DNA from: JTS-RE9 sp964649195
Lineage (GTDB): Bacteria; Planctomycetota; Phycisphaerae; Phycisphaerales; Phycisphaeraceae
Length of the DNA: 31,306 bases
Assembly: GCA_964649195.1 (NCBI GenBank)
Contig: CAZYPK010000050.1
Coordinates: 1 to 31,306 of the forward strand
Direction of reading: 5' to 3'
The notes below the pieces were generated by a model that saw nothing but the letters and a program-made list of their open reading frames with translations, had not been told where the DNA came from and did no database searches. Position numbers and translations under genes: made by a program. Shown here piece after piece: positions 17,065-23,479 of the stretch (positions within the stretch are counted from its first letter, which is position 1; each line of letters opens with the position of its first letter).

Positions 17065-18402
17065 ATGTCCACCGAAACCCTGCCGGTATTACCCGCGTCC
17101 GACAAGGACAAGACGACGGCAGGCAATTATTTTGTCTCCAACTATCCGCCGTTCTCGTTCTGGAAGCCTGAGTATGTCGGCGAAGTGGAAGCGGCCATGG
17201 ATCGTCCGCCCGCGCCGGATCGTACGCTGGGGATGTATGTACACATTCCGTTCTGCCGCAAGCGATGTCACTTCTGCTATTTCAAGGTCTATACCGATCG
17301 CAACGCGGCAGCCATCAAGGATTATCTCGATGCGGTGCTTGCCGAGTTGGCGACGTATGTTCAAAAGCCTTTCATCGGCGGCCGCAAACCCAGATTTCTT
17401 TACTTCGGCGGCGGCACGCCTTCGTATCTGTCTCCGGAGCAGCTTCTGTATCTCACCGATGGCATGAAGAAGCTGCTGCCCTGGGATGCGATGGAGGAAG
17501 TCGCCTTCGAAGGCGAGCCGGGCACGCTCAACGAACGCAAACTCCAGGCGATGGTTGATTTCGGTGTGACGCGCCTCTCATTCGGCGTCGAGCATTTCGA
17601 TGACGAGATTCTCAAAAGCAACAACCGGGCCCACGATTCCAAGGCAACCTACAAAGCCTACGAAACCGCGCGGGCCGTCGGCTTCAGGCAGATCAACATC
17701 GACCTGATCGCGGGCATGCTCAACGAAACACCGGAGAAATGGGAGGAAGCGGTTCGTAAAACAATCGAACTCGATCCCGAATGCGTCACGATTTACCAGA
17801 TGGAGATTCCATTCAATACGACGATCTATCAGAACATGAAAAACAGCGGCGAGATCGTCGCTCCTGTCGCCGACTGGCACACAAAGCGCGAGTGGGTTGA
17901 TTACGCCTTTCGTGAACTTGAGAAGCACGGCTACACGGTGACCAGCGCCTATACGGCCGTGAAGGACCCGTCGAAGGTGAAGTTCGTTTACCGCGATGAG
18001 CTTTGGCATGGCGCGGACATGCTGAGCCTGGGTGTCTCCAGCTTCGGCATCATCGATGGCACGCACTATCAGAACGAAGCGAACATTGACAGGTATGTGG
18101 AGCGGGTCGGGAAAGGGGAATCGCCGGTGTTCCGGGCTTTCACGATGAGCGAGGAGGAAAAATTCATCCGCGAATTCATTCTTCAGCTCAAGCTCGGCTC
18201 GGTGAAACGCTCCTATTTTTCGTCGAAATTCGGCATCGATCCGGCCGAGCGTTATGCCGGGGCGCTTCGCGGCTACGAGAACGATGGTTATGTGACCATC
18301 GAACCCGATGGGATTGTTCTGTCGCGCGACGGCCTGCTCCAGGTCGATCGTTTATTGCACGGCTTCTTCCTTCCAAAACATCGAACCGACCGCATTGTGT
18401 GA
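17065..18402 (+). CDS. HemN/HemW-like radical SAM enzyme
   Basis: 445 residues. The ATG at 17065 has GGAG eight bases upstream; an earlier in-frame ATG would translate the octamer array. The radical SAM cluster motif is C64-R-K-R-C68-H-F-C71 (CxxxCxxC) after GMYVHIPF, typical of the HemN family. FGGGTPSYLSPEQL follows, then FEGEPGTLNERKL (SAM-binding GEP), FGVEHFDDEILK and INIDLIAGM; a HemN-type C-terminal part ends at about 440. Family members include oxygen-independent coproporphyrinogen oxidase, haem chaperones and class C methyltransferases or cyclopropanases of natural-product pathways. No haem genes are nearby, while a chorismate-lyase gene follows 63 bases later, so a role in a small-molecule pathway is more likely. 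The exact reaction is unknown. Confidence 0.88.
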   Translation: MSTETLPVLPASDKDKTTAGNYFVSNYPPFSFWKPEYVGEVEAAMDRPPAPDRTLGMYVHIPFCRKRCHFCYFKVYTDRNAAAIKDYLDAVLAELATYVQKPFIGGRKPRFLYFGGGTPSYLSPEQLLYLTDGMKKLLPWDAMEEVAFEGEPGTLNERKLQAMVDFGVTRLSFGVEHFDDEILKSNNRAHDSKATYKAYETARAVGFRQINIDLIAGMLNETPEKWEEAVRKTIELDPECVTIYQMEIPFNTTIYQNMKNSGEIVAPVADWHTKREWVDYAFRELEKHGYTVTSAYTAVKDPSKVKFVYRDELWHGADMLSLGVSSFGIIDGTHYQNEANIDRYVERVGKGESPVFRAFTMSEEEKFIREFILQLKLGSVKRSYFSSKFGIDPAERYAGALRGYENDGYVTIEPDGIVLSRDGLLQVDRLLHGFFLPKHRTDRIV

Positions 18403-18422
18403 GGAAACGGAAAACAGCAAAG

Positions 18423-18444
18423 CCCACCCATTCCATGGGTGGGT
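18423..18444 (+). repeat. Short perfect hairpin between the radical SAM and chorismate-lyase genes
   Basis: CCCACCCAT and ATGGGTGGG form a 9-bp stem with a three-base loop (TCC). It lies about 20 bases before the ATG at 18466 and could mask or expose that start in the mRNA, or just be another small palindrome. No T tract follows, so termination is unlikely. Confidence 0.6.
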
Positions 18445-18465
18445 TGGCATCAAACAGAATTGGAA

Positions 18466-19032
18466 ATGAAGACATCCGCGCAATCCGCCGCCGACCTGTT
18501 CTTTCCGCTCGATGAGTTTTACTCCGCGGAAGGGCGATCGCTTCCCTCGATGGAACAGATCGACGGCGCCGGGATGCCCCAGCCTTATCGGCAACTGCTC
18601 GTCCACCAGGGCGACATGACGCCGACGCTGGAAAAATTCCACGGTGGCCGCATCTCGCTCAAGCTGTTCGACAAGCGATTGGGCAATGACGGCTGGCTTT
18701 CGCGGCGTGTGGCGCTGCTGCTCGATGGAACGGGCCGTCCGGTGGAGTTCGGGGCGATCCGCATCAATCTCAATCTCTTTTCCAAGGTCGCCCAGCAGCA
18801 CATTCTCGAAGGCCGGCGTCCGCTGGGCACGATCCTCAATGAAGACGGCATCGCGCACTCGAGCCGGCCGGTCGCGTTTCTGCGGGTGCGGTCGGATGAA
18901 CTGATCAACCAGACGCTGGGCCTGACGACCTCGCAGACGCTCTACGGCCGGCGCAACGTGCTTTACAACGAAAACAACGAGCCGCTGGCGGAAGTGGTGG
19001 AGATTCTGCCGCCGACGCAGGAGGCGGAGTGA
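18466..19032 (+). CDS. Chorismate pyruvate-lyase-like protein (Rv2949c/DUF98 type)
   Basis: 188 residues. Enzymes of this family convert chorismate to 4-hydroxybenzoate and pyruvate. Seen: YRQLLVHQGDMTPTLEKFHG at 41-60, RRVALLLDGTGRPVEFGAIR at 80-99, ILEGRRPLGTIL at 113-124, LYGRRNVLY at 159-167 and PLAEVVEILPP at 173-183. This order and the LLVH-MTPTLE, VEFGAIRI and AEVVEILPP blocks fit the Rv2949c-like family rather than generic UbiC, although the fold is shared. The ATG at 18466 is preferred; an in-frame ATG at 18439 falls inside the hairpin. It follows the radical SAM gene closely and precedes the halogenase-like gene, and it sets the likely substrate class of the cluster as aryl acids derived from chorismate. 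Confidence 0.85.
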   Translation: MKTSAQSAADLFFPLDEFYSAEGRSLPSMEQIDGAGMPQPYRQLLVHQGDMTPTLEKFHGGRISLKLFDKRLGNDGWLSRRVALLLDGTGRPVEFGAIRINLNLFSKVAQQHILEGRRPLGTILNEDGIAHSSRPVAFLRVRSDELINQTLGLTTSQTLYGRRNVLYNENNEPLAEVVEILPPTQEAE

Positions 19033-19045
19033 TGATGATTGGGGA

Positions 19046-19290
19046 GGGAGGGCGAGGCTCCCGCCGAGCCGTTCCGTCAACGAGGCCCGTCTGCGGGCCG
19101 AGGCGACGGAATTCGCGCAGTGGACCGTCGTCGTTGATGAGGCAAGTCTTCCGCGCGAGTTTCGCCTGCGGCGGGCCGAGGACGGCCCTTGCAGGCGAAC
19201 GGCTCGGCGGGAGCCTCGCCCTCCCGTAGCCTCGCCCTCCCGTAGCCTCACCCTCCCGAAATTGCGCCTTCCCGGAGCCTCGCCCTTTGG
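19046..19290. repeat. Cloverleaf-type palindromic repeat, full copy A, plus tail repeats
   Basis: Outer arms 19046-19071 and 19200-19225 are perfect 26-bp complements (starting GGGAGGGCGAGGCTCCCGCC). Inside are three stems in order: TTCCGTC/GACGGAA (19072-19078 with 19105-19111), AATTCGCGC/GCGCGAGTT (19110-19118 with 19153-19161, one G-T pair) and TTCGCCTGC/GCAGGCGAA (19161-19169 with 19191-19199). After the right arm, 19226-19287 holds three degraded repeats of the arm end (GTAGCCTCGCCCTCCC). Compare copy B at 25580-25749. This fills the gap before the halogenase-like gene. Confidence 0.9.
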
Positions 19291-19322
19291 TATAGTACGC
19301 ATACATACTTGCGAGAAAACCC

Positions 19323-20618
19323 ATGATTGCCAACGCAGAATCCACGCAGGACAACGACTCCAATCACTACGACGCCATCATCATCGGCGGCGGCCCCTCC
19401 GGCACCACCGCCGCCGCCATCCTCGCCATGAAGGGCCGAAAGGTCATCGTGTTCGAGAAGGAAAAGTTCCCGCGCTATCACATCGGCGAGTCGCTGATCC
19501 CTTTCACCTACTTCACGCTCGAACGCATCGGCATGATCCCCAAGCTTCGCGCTTCCAACTATCCCAAAAAGTATGGCGTGCAGTTCGTAAGGCCCAATGG
19601 GAAGATGTCGCAGCCGTTCTATTTCTTTCAACACATGGAACACGAATGCTCGCAGACCTGGCAGGTGTGGCGGCAGGATTTCGACCACATGCTCATGCAC
19701 AACGCCCGCGAGAAGGGCGCGCTGTGCGTCGAGGAAGCGACGGTGAAGGAACTGATTCACAGCGATGATGGCGCGGTGATCGGCGTGCGCGTGTCGCATC
19801 AGGGCGCGGAACCTGTCGAATGCTTCGCGCCGATCACCGTCGATGCCTCCGGCCGCGACGCCTTCTCCATCGTGCGCCACGACTGGCGCGAGCGCGATCC
19901 CTATCTCAACAAGGTCGCCCTCTGGACCTACTTCAAGGGCGCCAGGCGCGATCCGGGCATCGATGAGGGCGCCACGACCGTCGCTTATGTCCCGGAAAAA
20001 GGGTGGTTCTGGTACATCCCGCTGCCTGATGATGTGGTCAGTTGCGGCATCGTCGCCGAGCGCGAATACCTTCAGCGCGACAGCAAGGACCTGGAGACGA
20101 TCTACTGGCAGATGGTCGATCAGAACGAATGGATCAAGGATCATCTTTCCACCGGCAAGGTGCACGACAAGTACCGCATGGTCAACGAATATTCCTACCG
20201 CACGCGCTTCAGTGCGAAGGATGGCCTGGTGCTCATCGGCGATGCGTTCCAGTTCCTCGATCCGGTCTTCAGCTCCGGCGTGTTCATCGCCCTCAAGAGC
20301 GGCGAGCTGGCCGGCGACGCGATCGACGCGGCCCTGACCGCCGGTGATTGCTCGGCGAAGATGTTCGATGATTACGCGAAGACGATCATGCACGGCGTCG
20401 AATCGATGCGGCAGCTTGTCTATGCGTTCTACGATCACGAATTCAGCTTCTCGCAGGTGCTCCGCAAGCATCCGCACCTGCGGGCCGACGTCACCGACTG
20501 CCTCATCGGCGACCTGTTCCGCGATTACACGGAGCTTTTCACCGCGGTGAAGGAGTTTGCAAAAAACGTGCCCGATGCGGTTCCGCATGGATTGCCGCTG
20601 GCGAAGGAAACCGTGTGA
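19323..20618 (+). CDS. Flavin-dependent halogenase-like oxidoreductase
   Basis: 431 residues. FAD-binding G22-G-G-P-S-G27 follows a beta strand (YDAIIIG), then FPRYHIGESL at 49-58, typical of the halogenase-like branch. The halogenase signature WxWxIP is present as W228-F-W-Y-I-P233, and FLDPVFSSG at 311-319 fits the second motif FxPxSxG. Lys residues in NYPKKYGVQF (82-83) lie where halogenases keep the lysine that carries HOCl/HOBr; I could not align it exactly. GLVLIGDAFQ (301-310) is the second FAD motif. Members either halogenate phenols or pyrroles, or act as reductases or hydroxylases, and the motifs alone do not separate these. A flavin reductase partner is not nearby. A TATAGT box (19291-19296) sits 26 bases before the ATG. 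Confidence 0.85.
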   Translation: MIANAESTQDNDSNHYDAIIIGGGPSGTTAAAILAMKGRKVIVFEKEKFPRYHIGESLIPFTYFTLERIGMIPKLRASNYPKKYGVQFVRPNGKMSQPFYFFQHMEHECSQTWQVWRQDFDHMLMHNAREKGALCVEEATVKELIHSDDGAVIGVRVSHQGAEPVECFAPITVDASGRDAFSIVRHDWRERDPYLNKVALWTYFKGARRDPGIDEGATTVAYVPEKGWFWYIPLPDDVVSCGIVAEREYLQRDSKDLETIYWQMVDQNEWIKDHLSTGKVHDKYRMVNEYSYRTRFSAKDGLVLIGDAFQFLDPVFSSGVFIALKSGELAGDAIDAALTAGDCSAKMFDDYAKTIMHGVESMRQLVYAFYDHEFSFSQVLRKHPHLRADVTDCLIGDLFRDYTELFTAVKEFAKNVPDAVPHGLPLAKETV

Positions 20619-20634
20619 AAAAGCCGTCAGCGGG

Positions 20635-20773
20635 AAGCCATCAGCCGTCAGCTATCAGCTTTCAGCTTGGAGCGATCCGGCTGCATGGAGTGAAGGGAAC
20701 CGACTCGCGTGTATCGCCTTGTTGTCTTCCTCTGGCTGATAGCTGATGGCTGAAAGCTGATAGCTGATAGCTT
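20635..20773. repeat. GCTATCAGCTTTCAGC-type inverted repeat
   Basis: Left arm about 20635-20668 (AAGCCATCAGCCGTCAGC and on) and right arm about 20733-20773 (GGCTGATAGCTGATGGCTGA and on) are imperfect complements made from tandem AGCTATC/AGCTTTC heptamers. The element starts 16 bases after the halogenase-like stop and ends about four bases before the glycosyltransferase ATG, so it forms that gene's whole leader; no ribosome site is visible between. Confidence 0.85.
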
Positions 20774-20776
20774 CCC

Positions 20777-22099
20777 ATGAACATCGTCCAACTCACTCCC
20801 GGCACCGGCAGCTTTCACTGCGGCACCTGTCTGCGCGATCATGCGGTGGTCAAGGCCATGCGCGCGATGGGGCATTCGACGCTGATGGTGCCGCTTTATC
20901 TGCCGTTCGTGACCGATGGTGAAGGGGCGGGTGCGGACAGCGAAATTTTCTACGGCGGGGTGAACGTCTATCTGGAGCAGAAGTTTTCGCTGTTTCGCCA
21001 TACGCCGCGCTGGCTGGATCGCATCTTCAATTCGAAATGGCTGCTGGGTTTTGCGGCGAAGATGGCCGGCTCGACCGATTCGAGGATGCTCGGGCCGCTG
21101 ACGATTTCCATGCTCAAAGGCGAGGAGGGCAGGCAGGCCAAGGAGTTGGAGAAGCTCATCGATTGGCTCAGGACGCAGCCGAGGCCTGATGTGCTTTGCC
21201 TTTCCAACGGTCTGCTCGTGGGCATGGCGCGGCGATTGAAGGAAGTGTTTCACGTGCCGGTGGTCTGTCTGCTTCAGGGCGAGGATGCGTTTCTCAATGC
21301 GATGGGCAGGTGGACGAACGAAGCCTGGGAGACCGCGGCGCAGCGAAGCCGGGATGTCGATGCCTTCATCGCCGTGAGCCAATACTACGGCGACTTCATG
21401 GGCAAACGCCTTCGCATCGCGCCGCAGCGCATGCACATCGTTCACAACGGCATCCCGCTCGATGGTTTTCATCCGCGCGAGGCGCCGCTCGAGCATCCGA
21501 CCGTCGGCTTCTTCGCCCGCATGATCCCCGGCAAGGGGCTGCACCTGGTCATCGATGCCTTCATCGCACTCAAGAAGAAGGGAAGCATTGCGAACCTGAA
21601 ATTGAAGGTCGGCGGGGCGAAGACGGATGCGGATGAAAAGTATGTGAAAGAGCAGCAGGCGAAGATCGCGGCGGCGGGTTATGAGGCGGATGCGTCGTGG
21701 GCCTTCAATGTGACCTTTGAGGAAAAGGCGGAGTTTCTCCGGGGAATATCGCTGCTTTCGGTGCCGACGGTTTATGGCGAGTCGTTCGGGATGTATCTGC
21801 TGGAGGCGCTGGCGTGCGGCGTGCCGGTGGTGCAGCCGCGGAGCGGGGCATTTCCGGAAATCATCGAAGCAACCGGCGGCGGGGTCGTGTATGAACCCAA
21901 CGATGCGAAGGCGCTGGCGGGCGCGATGGAGCCGCTGCTGCTGAATGTGCATGAGGCTCGCGCCTTGGGCGAGCGCGGCAGGCAAGTGGTGCTGCGCGAG
22001 TTCAACGTGGAGCGCATGGCGGCGAAGGTGCTGTCGATCTACGAGGCGGCGACAAGCACGAGCCGCGACGTAACCACGTCGCGGACGCCGCCGACCTGA
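20777..22099 (+). CDS. GT4-type glycosyltransferase
   Basis: 440 residues, GT-B fold. N-terminal: MNIVQLTPGTGSFHCGTCLR (1-20) with a donor/acceptor cleft, and PDVLCLSNGLLVGMARRL mid-protein. C-terminal: VGFFARMIPGKGLHLVIDAF near 246-265, and VYGESFGMYLLEALACGVPV, which holds the GT4 E(x7)E motif that binds the sugar nucleotide. The family transfers a sugar from a nucleotide-sugar donor; the acceptor is unknown. The last ~15 residues (STSRDVTTSRTPPT) are coded by the left arm of an inverted repeat and are not part of the fold. The ATG at 20777 lacks a ribosome site because another repeat abuts it. There is no signal peptide, so it is cytoplasmic. Confidence 0.9.
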   Translation: MNIVQLTPGTGSFHCGTCLRDHAVVKAMRAMGHSTLMVPLYLPFVTDGEGAGADSEIFYGGVNVYLEQKFSLFRHTPRWLDRIFNSKWLLGFAAKMAGSTDSRMLGPLTISMLKGEEGRQAKELEKLIDWLRTQPRPDVLCLSNGLLVGMARRLKEVFHVPVVCLLQGEDAFLNAMGRWTNEAWETAAQRSRDVDAFIAVSQYYGDFMGKRLRIAPQRMHIVHNGIPLDGFHPREAPLEHPTVGFFARMIPGKGLHLVIDAFIALKKKGSIANLKLKVGGAKTDADEKYVKEQQAKIAAAGYEADASWAFNVTFEEKAEFLRGISLLSVPTVYGESFGMYLLEALACGVPVVQPRSGAFPEIIEATGGGVVYEPNDAKALAGAMEPLLLNVHEARALGERGRQVVLREFNVERMAAKVLSIYEAATSTSRDVTTSRTPPT

Positions 22100-22210
22100 T
22101 GGCGGGTTGATCTTTTCACCCGTCCCGGACTCGGCCGTCAAAATCTCACGCATCGCGCAATCGAACATCGCAGTAAACCGGGCACGTCCGCGACGTGTCA
22201 CGTCGCGGCT
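22061..22210. repeat. GCCGCGACGT hairpin pair, overlapping the glycosyltransferase end
   Basis: Left unit 22061-22087 holds CCGCGACGT-AACC-ACGTCGCGG, and right unit 22185-22210 holds CCGCGACGT-GTC-ACGTCGCGG. The units are each palindromic and also complementary to one another. The right unit is identical over 26 bases to 15479-15504. The left unit lies within the glycosyltransferase reading frame (stop at 22097-22099). The right unit ends 12 bases before the thioesterase ATG. Confidence 0.85.
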
Positions 22211-22222
22211 AAACTGAATCAC

Positions 22223-22687
22223 ATGACCCACTCCTTCAAAATCTCGCGGCTCGTCGAGTTCTCCGACACCGACATGGCGGGCATCGTGCATTTCACCGCC
22301 TTCTTCCGCTACATGGAGCAGACCGAGCATGCGTTTTATCGTTCGCTGAACATGTCGGTGATCATGCACGATGGCGAGAAGCAGATCAGCTTTCCGCGCG
22401 TTCATGCCTCGTGCGACTACACGAAGCCGCTGCGGTTTGAGGATGAGATCGAGATCGAGCTGATCGTGCGCGAGAAGAAGGCGAAGGCGCTGTCGTATGA
22501 ATTCGTGTTCCGCAAACTTTGTAGCCGCGGCGTCCTCGCCGCGCGTTCTGCGAGTCCGCCCGAGGAAGTCGCGCGCGGCAAGCTGATCGTCGTCTGCGTC
22601 ACGAAGGATGCCGCATCCGGTACGATGAAGTCGATCGAGATTCCCGCCTCGATCGCGGATCGCATCGGGCAGGCGCCATCGTCGTGA
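22223..22687 (+). CDS. 4HBT-fold (YbgC-like) acyl-CoA thioesterase
   Basis: 154 residues. Hot-dog fold enzymes of this family hydrolyse acyl- or aryl-CoA thioesters in the cytoplasm. The active-site block is VEFSDTDMAGIVHFTAFFRY (11-30), with D17 at the place of the catalytic aspartate. FPRVHASCDYTKPLRFEDEI and the EIEIELIVREK strand follow. Residues ~99-113 (LCSRGVLAARSASPP) are unusual: they are coded by a GTAGCCGCGGCGTCCTCGCC hairpin repeat unit (22521-22545) between FVFRK and EEVARGKLIVV, where I would expect a short turn between two strands. The frame is kept, so the enzyme may still fold. The neighbours (chorismate lyase, ligases) fit an aryl-thioester substrate. Confidence 0.85.
   Translation: MTHSFKISRLVEFSDTDMAGIVHFTAFFRYMEQTEHAFYRSLNMSVIMHDGEKQISFPRVHASCDYTKPLRFEDEIEIELIVREKKAKALSYEFVFRKLCSRGVLAARSASPPEEVARGKLIVVCVTKDAASGTMKSIEIPASIADRIGQAPSS
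22521..22545 (+). repeat. Hairpin repeat unit inside the thioesterase gene
   Basis: GTAGCCGCGGCGTCCTCGCC and the following GCGCG match the units at 5302-5325 and 5333-5357 (CCGCAGCGTCCTCGCTGCG), with an A to G change on one side of the stem and T to C on the other, so pairing is kept. It is read in a frame that avoids the TAG in GTAGCC. Confidence 0.75.
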
Positions 22688-22735
22688 TGATGTCGTTTCA
22701 CTCCCATTTTCCACGTGATTCCTGAAGGATTGATC

Positions 22736-23311
22736 ATGGCCACACAGGCACAGGCTCCCGCGGCCGGCAACATGAGCTGGCTGCTCTTCGCGTTTCTCAC
22801 CGTCAGTTGCTGGGGTGTCTATGGCATCCTGCTGCACAAGGGCTCGATCGGCATGAAGGTGGCCGGCTCGACCGAAGGGACCGACATCCTTCGCTACAAG
22901 GCCTTCCTTTTCGTCGGCATCGCCTACTTCCTCGTGGCCATCGTCGCCCCGGCGGCGCTGTTGATGATGAAGGGGGCGACGTGGACCTTTCCCGCCAAGG
23001 GGCTGTGGCTTTCGCTCGTCGCGGGCATTGTCGGCGCGGTCGGCGCGTTCGGCGTGCTGCTCGCCTTCGGCGCCGGCGGGCTGCCCACGGTGGTGATGTC
23101 GATCATCTTCGCCGGCGCTCCGGTGGTGAACTCGCTGGTGCTCGTGTTCTTCATTGACAAGACGGCCAACCAACTCGATTGGCGTTTCGTGCTGGGCATC
23201 GTGCTCGCCGCCGCGGGCGGCGTGCTGGTGACGCTCTATCGTCCGACGCCGCCGGCCAGTCATGCCAAATCACCTGCACCTCTGGCGGCGCCGATGTCTC
23301 CTAAAGCCTAA
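22736..23311 (+). CDS. EamA/DMT-like small membrane protein
   Basis: 191 residues with about five hydrophobic segments (approximately 14-32, 56-77, 87-105, 112-129 and 141-158). The ATG at 22736 is preferred because GAAGGA lies seven bases upstream. Two-fold-type strings such as GAVGAFGVLLAFGAGGLPTV and the late RFVLGIVLAAAGGVLVTLY match the drug/metabolite transporter (EamA) pattern, but the protein is half-size for that family (usually ~280-300 residues with ten helices), so it may work as a dimer or be a divergent member. It could export a product of the cluster; this is inference. The stop TAA overlaps the start of a palindromic repeat. Confidence 0.7.
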   Translation: MATQAQAPAAGNMSWLLFAFLTVSCWGVYGILLHKGSIGMKVAGSTEGTDILRYKAFLFVGIAYFLVAIVAPAALLMMKGATWTFPAKGLWLSLVAGIVGAVGAFGVLLAFGAGGLPTVVMSIIFAGAPVVNSLVLVFFIDKTANQLDWRFVLGIVLAAAGGVLVTLYRPTPPASHAKSPAPLAAPMSPKA

Positions 23312-23450
23312 GCCCCGCCCGGCCCCCGGAACAGGGCGCGGGCTATCGAGCGCATCAATCAGATGCGAATACGACAACGGGAACACCGCACGATCGCTGA
23401 CGAGCGGCAGTTCAAAGGACCCCTGGCCCGCGCCCTTCCGGGCGGGGCTT
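23310..23450. repeat. Two-step inverted repeat after the EamA-like gene
   Basis: The outer stem AAGCCCCGCCCGG (23310-23322) pairs perfectly with CCGGGCGGGGCTT (23438-23450). A second stem AGGGCGCGGGC (23333-23343) pairs perfectly with GCCCGCGCCCT (23426-23436). The interior (23344-23425) holds no gene. The first bases overlap the TAA stop codon at 23309-23311. No T tract follows the right arm. Confidence 0.85.
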
Positions 23451-23479
23451 CAACCGTTCGCTGAAACGACAGCACGCTT

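Noticed and set aside
17065..18402. Oxygen-independent coproporphyrinogen oxidase (hemN) as a firm call
   Set aside because: The CxxxCxxC motif and fold fit the broad family, but no haem gene is near and the family has many other activities, so no gene symbol is given.
19046..19225. The cloverleaf-like fold as a tRNA or tRNA-like gene
   Set aside because: No anticodon arm, T-loop or CCA end, and the outer stem is 26 bp; the resemblance is only in having three inner hairpins.
20648..23263. Very long open frame (about 870 codons) on the minus strand
   Set aside because: It runs through three well-supported plus-strand genes and across repeats, with composition typical of a GC-rich shadow.
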